Positions 58,725 to 64,000 of a DNA stretch of 64,000 bases are shown here, piece after piece. Positions within the stretch are counted from its first letter, which is position 1. The number at the start of each line of letters is the position of its first letter. This stretch comes from Bolinopsis microptera (Eukaryota > Ctenophora > Tentaculata > Lobata > Bolinopsidae). Below the pieces are notes generated by a model. It searched no databases, had not been told where the DNA came from, and was given only the letters and a program-made list of their open reading frames with translations. The position numbers were made by a program, and so were the translations under genes. The stretch lies in NCBI RefSeq assembly GCF_026151205.1, contig NC_087073.1, positions 15,333,837 to 15,397,836 of the forward strand. Direction: 5' to 3'.

Positions 58725-59942
58725 TCGATCAGCCGAATTGATTATTATATACTTTCAACACTACTATATAACAAATAATTTGAGAAAATTATGTAATGTA
58801 ACGCGGTGGAAGTATTTTAAGCGGCATATCCTGTCCAAACCCAAGGATACATGACATAAAAGATTCGTTTTCACTCGTTTGCATGAAAAGCATTAATATA
58901 TCCAAGTTTATTTTTCTAGTTTAGTTAGTTGTCATCCGTAGTATGCAACTTATATTGCAGTACCATATTTTATCAATTCAGCGAAACAATAAATTTTCAA
59001 TGAAACAAGAAATTTAATTTTAGCACATTTTACAGAATCAAAAGATCTTGCATGGCTGAAATGGCCACCTCCTTCCACCAAATAGGGCTTTTAAACATGT
59101 ATAATGTAAACAAACAAAATCCGATTTACCGCCAACCCTGACTTACCGTGGATGTTTCTTTCCCCCAAACTTCGCGGTAAATCGAAGTTTTACTGTGTAT
59201 AGAATAAAATGTATTGTTTCATAATCAAATATAAAAATGTCAAGAAAAAAAAGGTATTTTGGACGATTAACTATTGAATCATTCTTGAACGATCATCACA
59301 AAAAAAGTTCTGATTATAAGACTTTAATATTAACAGAAAAGAAAGAAGATTTAACTACACTGCTCTCAGTGTCGGTATGGGAAGACATCACTACTCTGAG
59401 TCTGGTTTCCAACAGCCCACATGCACAGCTTACGCTTAACACAGAATAATGCCTAGCAATTATAATTCTTTAGGACAGACTTAACATGGGGAATGGTCAC
59501 GACTCTTACAGGGTGCAAATGCCAAGAAATAGTTTATCAACTCGGCCTTACCACTTAAAAATAATAATAATAATAATTTAAACTGTTATATCATAGTGGC
59601 ACAACTTAGAATGCACCGGTGCACTGCGGTGTGCCACGAAAACAAGTCAGGATACAAGAAAAAATAACATTGCAAAACAGTCCACAATTATATTCTAAAC
59701 CATGCAAAAATTTTATAGACTTGATACAGTAAATGAATGACAAGACGAAGTTTATGTACTTTTGAGTAAAAACAATGAAGAAATATTAAAAGAGGCAGTA
59801 ACCAAAGAAACTAATTAGGAGTCAATATCAAAGCCACGTTTGAAAAGAAACTTGTAAGGAGCCTGTAGTTGGACTGGATGGTATTTAACGAGTGATACTC
59901 ATCTTGGTAGGTTATAAACCTACAAGACAGTGTTTCATGTAG
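58725..59942. other. Repeat-derived and unassigned sequence
   Basis: At about 59115-59200 the sequence TTCGCGGTAAATCGAAGTTT followed by TACTGT resembles, in complement, the end of a Tc1/mariner-like (pogo/Tigger) element, but only one end is seen. A 70-codon ATG frame at 59237-59449 (MSRKKRYFGRLTIESFLNDH) is unrecognised. An AAT microsatellite lies near 59560. Confidence 0.35.
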
Positions 59943-61202
59943 GTATACATTAGGATATCAAATAACGGAGTAGTTCGCTGTTTATTAGTCTCATGATTGA
60001 AATACTGATATCTGGATATTATCCGGTTGGAAGAGACAAGGACAAGTGAAACAAGGAAGTTAGGAGTAAGGGCAAATTTTCGGCGTCAACGCCATCTTCA
60101 GGCTAAAATTGTTATAAATGTTAGTATATAATAAATGCTTCTATACTAGTTAAAATGCTAAATTGAAATTACACACACTGAGTACAGGTTACATCAAATG
60201 GTATTATACATTACATTGAAAATAGTGAAGTACACACGTTTTACACTCTGTCCAAGTACATAATATCTACTGAACATAAGGGTCGTGTGCTATTTGTATA
60301 AATTTGTCTTTGAATATGTTGTAATAGAAATCCCTTAAGCTTCTCGCACTCTTCTTTGTTATTGATACTAGGTTTAAATAAATTAATGTAGTAAGCTTAT
60401 GTCACTTTACGTTTAATGGTGCTATATAAGTTAATTTCTAAAATATCGAAGGAAATATCTGGTTCTAAGTTATTGTGAAACTCTGAATAATGAGCAGCCA
60501 ACGCATTATCATGATAGGTTAAAGGCCTGTTGACTGCTCTTCGATGCTCTGAAAATCTATCGTGTGCTGTTCTACTCGTTTCCCCTATATATAGCTCTTG
60601 ACATAATTTACACGTAACTTTGTATATGACACATTTTGGTTTGCAGTCGTAATTTGTTGTGATGAGTGGACATATGATACAGTTTGGTATGGTGCAGTGT
60701 GGTTTGTCATGTGGTCGTGATGAACATAAGATCTCTGAGAGTTTCTTACCTGGTGTGAATATGAATTTGACCGGTAAGTTGTGTGAGAGGGCAAATTGAG
60801 TGACTTCTTTGGAAATTGGCTCGTTGATGAATGGTAGAGTGCATGTTACGTGGTCGGTATATTGTATGTTTGATGATGAAGGGTTATGACGTGTTGTAGG
60901 TGAGAGAGGGTGAAGTCGTCCTGTTTTGTTTATACGTCGTGGGTCTTAGTAACCGTTGTTGATCACTATTTCCAATGTAATGTATAATACCATTTGATGT
61001 AACCTGTATTCAGTGTGTGTAATTTCAATTTAGCATTTTAACTAGTATAGAAGCATTTATTATATACTAACATTTATAACAATTTTAGCCTGAAGATGGC
61101 GTAGACGCCGAAAATTTGCCCTTACTCCTAACTTCCTTGTTTCACTTGTCCTTGTCTCTTCCAACCGGATAATATCCAGATATCAGTATACATTAGGATA
61201 TC
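59943..61202 (-). mobile_element. Penelope-like element remnant with inverted terminal repeats
   Basis: Two inverted repeats of exactly 227 bp (60002-60228 and 60963-61189) enclose 734 bp that encode, on the minus strand, the C-terminal end of a Penelope-like retroelement protein. A 17-bp direct repeat GTATACATTAGGATATC (59943-59959 and 61186-61202) brackets the unit and may be its target duplication. Penelope-like elements often carry LTR-like repeats in direct or inverted orientation, which fits. The reverse transcriptase is absent, so the copy is 5' truncated. Confidence 0.7.
60280..60945 (-). pseudogene. GIY-YIG endonuclease domain of the Penelope-like element
   Basis: The minus-strand frame after a TAA at 60948 reads RRINKTGRLHPLSPTTR, then EVTQFALSHNLPVKFIFTPG, a Cys-rich linker (CTIPNCIICP, DCKPKC) and the nuclease core VIYKVTCKLC-x3-LYIGETSRTAHDR-x3-HRRAV, holding the GIY-like and YIG motifs, the catalytic Arg and the following His. 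In-frame TAA at 60399-60397 interrupts the domain; past it the homologous sequence continues as INLFKPSINNKEECEKLKG. The domain normally nicks target DNA for reverse transcription; the stop and the missing RT make this copy inactive. Confidence 0.75.
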
Positions 61203-61834
61203 TGTAGAGATAATCCAGCATATCAGTTGTATCAGGAATTTTGTCCTGTAAATCAAATCAAATCAAATCAATGAAACAATAAGTTTTCAATGAAACAATA
61301 AGTTTTCTTTTACATTCCTTTAATCATAAATAAGTGAAACAAATTTTTAGTGAAACAAATTTAAAATTTTATCCTTTATTTTACAATCATAATATAATAA
61401 TATTTATAAGCCTCCGTTTTGAAAGTTTTAAATTTTAATATATTCACATTTCTATTTAAAATTCAATTTAATGTATAAGTCAATAACTGGCCGCCAAAGC
61501 CGCGCATTCTTAAAAACATGATTAAATTGTTTATGATTATACGACAAATAAAAATAAATTTATAATTATCCGTGGTTTTAAAAAAAAAAAAAATTATAAT
61601 CTTACCTAAATCCAAAGCCAGCTTTGTGAAATTTACTTTTAGATCAAAATATATCGTCAATTCTAAATATTTACAATGCAACATTTCATTAATTTACATA
61701 CAAGCGTACTCCAGCCCCTGCACGCATCCGTTCTTATGCGGCGCGGCTCAAGCCGCGCATGCACGTATTATTTTATACTTTTTGCTTTCTAATAAATATC
61801 GTGTCAATGTGTACCTTACAAGACATTTTTGTGG
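61203..61834. other. AT-rich non-coding stretch
   Basis: Short tandem AAATC and AATGAAACAATAAGTTTTC repeats at about 61250-61310 and a poly-A run near 61577. A GC-rich spot near 61730 (GCGGCGCGGCTCAAGCCGCG) can form a hairpin. No gene. Confidence 0.4.
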
Positions 61835-61919
61835 TTACCTGAGGACCCCAGGCTATTATGTTCATTAACATATATGAATATAGATTTGGCGGAATGACAG
61901 GCTGAGCGCGGCCCAGTAA
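61835..61919 (-). mobile_element. Ultra-short MITE, distal copy
   Basis: Reverse-orientation copy of the 82-bp MITE: TTACCTGAGGACCCCAGGCT at the left and GCTGAGCGCGGCCCAGTAA at the right. Near-identical ends to the copies at 14-17 kb. Confidence 0.75.
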
Positions 61920-64000
61920 GACGTTTATGTTAGCACATAAATGTAATTTATTGTAAATTTAAAACGTATTACTTGACATTAAATTCATCATGGAATTTTG
62001 TGTTTATTTGTCCCACCATCATATCACTAACTTTTCAAGAACAAAATGAATCGATGAAGCCACAATTATTGGAATAAGCTAAAAATAATGCGACAGATTC
62101 TATTACGACGACCGAAATTTTGGCGGTCCGAAAATATGGCGAAATTTCGGGAAAACCGTCGCATTTCGTACGTTATGAAAACGTCTTGTAAGGTACGTCT
62201 AAATGTTCATGCTTTGTGTAAACCGAATCCAATTGAGATTAGTGACAAGGATAAGGACCCAAGTGCCTGTACGGCTTTTTCGGACCCCTGTGGACCACTA
62301 CTCTTGAAGTCGCTCTACAACTATTGAACATTTATAACTGTTATATAATTTATAACGACATTTGACAATTATTATCATTAATCTATAATCTAGCTGTCTT
62401 GCTGAGGGGAGGAGTAAACGCTTCACAAACTAAAGTGCTTACAACATACAAAATTTAAAACCATCAACACGGTTATAGTTCATATCAAGGGCCAATTTGG
62501 TATACCTCTATTTCGTTGTAATATCTAGTATATCTTCACATCTTAATACTATAATGAAATACAATAGGATACATGTTTCGAGAAAGAAAGGTTGGTCCGA
62601 TTATTAACAAAAGTAAACAAAAGTCCATCAGGGACTCCACGGAGTCGAAAAAGGTACACGGCTGCTGTCTGGTGCTGCTAGGCATTTATTGATCAAGATG
62701 TTTTATTGTATTGGTTTTTGATGATTCTATTGTTCGTGACTAATCAAGTTCTAAGTGGGGGTATAAAGTGCTGCTTAAGATACTTCGTCATCTCATGTCC
62801 AGTATAATGAACAAGATAGTAAACAACATAGTTTCAGTAGTTGACCCATACAGTTAAGTCCGTCATAACTCACATTTGTTTAGTCATCTGTCAATTGTCA
62901 AAGTCGTTGTGTGTTTAGTCCCTGAGTTAGCAGTAAGATAAGTTGTTACGCGCGCGCGCGTTTAATCCCGTCGACGTGAGATGTGACAATGAAAACGCTA
63001 CAGAATTATTGTTTTCGCGCATTACGTAGAATTTACTAGTGTGTAATACTGGTTTACACTGGGTGTACACTGAGTGTAAGTCGCTAAGTTTCGCTTAGCC
63101 GACTATTTCTAATTTTGAGTGTATCGTGAGCATGTTTTACAGGGCAATTGTTCGGTACTAGTGTGTTTGTGTGTATATATAAATATATCATCTGTGGAGT
63201 ATGGTGTGTGGACTATGGTAAATAATGTGTTTAGTTGGAGTGCAGTGGTTGCATGTATGAGGAAAGATAAGTGGTTATTTTAGTAACTCACATTAATCAA
63301 AACTTGAGCTTATTCGTGGCAAAATTAAGCTCACACCAATCAAGTGTATCATAATAATAATAATAATAAATTAATGTTATTTTGATACAGCACCAAAAGG
63401 TTAAATAATTTAAATTTAACCCTTATGCTCAGCTGTAAATGATACCTAAATGACAGTAGAGATCGTGCATCTCGCCTTGGACTGGAATTAAAAACGGAAG
63501 TTTATAGCTACAAGTTAAATCCTGACTAAATAAGGCAGAAACACCTTTAACAAGAAGATATCCAAGAAAGGTTAGCAGGTTTTCTAACAAAACATATGAA
63601 AAATAGATGATGACCACAAGAAATCTATGTATGAGACTCCAAATATATATAACTCCAAATATACAAACAATCTGAATACTTCAATATACAATACAAAATT
63701 ATTAAAAAAGCTTACTGCAGAACAGTAACTGATGTTACAGAAAATCCAATACAGTCATGTCAAATTATCTGGGCAACATACAAGTCTAGAGACGGTGAAA
63801 TAAACAGAGTGGAAGAAGATGCTAAAATACTTGAGACAAAATACAAAGAATAAGGCAGCTTTCTCCTGGGTGCCAACCCAAAAAATGTTGGTGTCCAGGG
63901 TTAGAGCCTCCTTTTCTGACCTACACTAAAATTTTGTTGGCAGACACAGTGAAACACGGAAAAGAATAATATCTCGAATGTTGCCCGAAAATCCTGAAAA
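61920..64000. other. No supported gene
   Basis: An ATG-less frame at 62088-62327 (YVMKTSCKVRLNVHALCKPN and on) is unrecognised. An (AAT)n microsatellite lies at about 63349-63368 and a CG-alternating CGCGCGCGCG run near 62949. Nothing else stands out. Confidence 0.4.

Noticed and set aside
1-64000. CRISPR array, bacterial operon or phage defence system
   Set aside because: Spliceosomal introns, LINEs and a neurexin show an animal nuclear genome; the tandem arrays have no unique spacers.

Overview
The window is eukaryotic and looks like an invertebrate animal genome. It is AT-rich, has GT-AG introns, a multi-exon neurexin-type adhesion gene, and dense debris of LINE, Penelope-like and 8-bp-TSD (hAT-style) elements. 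A cnidarian or another early-branching or spiralian animal would fit, but the sequence does not settle the lineage. I see no bacterial operons, rRNA, intact tRNA genes or CRISPR.

The one confidently reconstructable gene is a minus-strand alpha-type neurexin, 55041 down to 18494. All exon junctions were placed by hand and all phases agree. The long form is 16 exons, 4035 nt, 1344 residues: signal peptide-LNS1-EGF-LNS2-LNS3-EGF-LNS4-LNS5-EGF-LNS6-acidic stalk-TM-47-residue tail ending ELYM. The first exon (signal peptide, LNS1, EGF-A) lies 25 kb upstream of exon 2. Inside that intron are at least two more short exons (33203-33101 and 29446-29350). Each has an ATG, a signal peptide and a phase-1 donor that joins exon 2 in frame. 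A weaker third one is at 34953-34893. The locus therefore appears able to make secretory-pathway neurexins that start at LNS2, without LNS1 and EGF-A, besides the full alpha form.

Layout. 0-18 kb is repeat-rich: LINE reverse transcriptase at the left edge, three exons of an unrecognised minus-strand gene (about 3.4-2.05 kb), an ORF1 pseudogene split by an hAT-type MITE, a second MITE, a tRNA-derived SINE next to a 2-kb TTAA-flanked element with long inverted ends, a decayed RTE-like LINE (15-11.9 kb), an ultra-short (about 82 bp) MITE family, and a LINE 3' end. 18.5-29.5 kb holds the compact neurexin exons; intron 5 carries a 1.8-kb hAT-type composite. 29.5-54.3 kb is the long 5' intron, with almost no recognisable transposon debris but two striking minisatellites (8 x 20 bp and 20 x 66 bp) and many CACGTG E-boxes, often beside CCAAT boxes. 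55-64 kb is again repeat-rich: nested LINEs, an 8-bp-TSD insertion, a second LINE 3' end, and a Penelope-like GIY-YIG remnant between 227-bp inverted repeats.

Functional picture: one presynaptic-type adhesion receptor gene whose alternative first exons sit in a large, regulatory-looking, transposon-poor intron, flanked by transposon graveyards. All family calls rest on reading motifs and exon structure; no searches were run.
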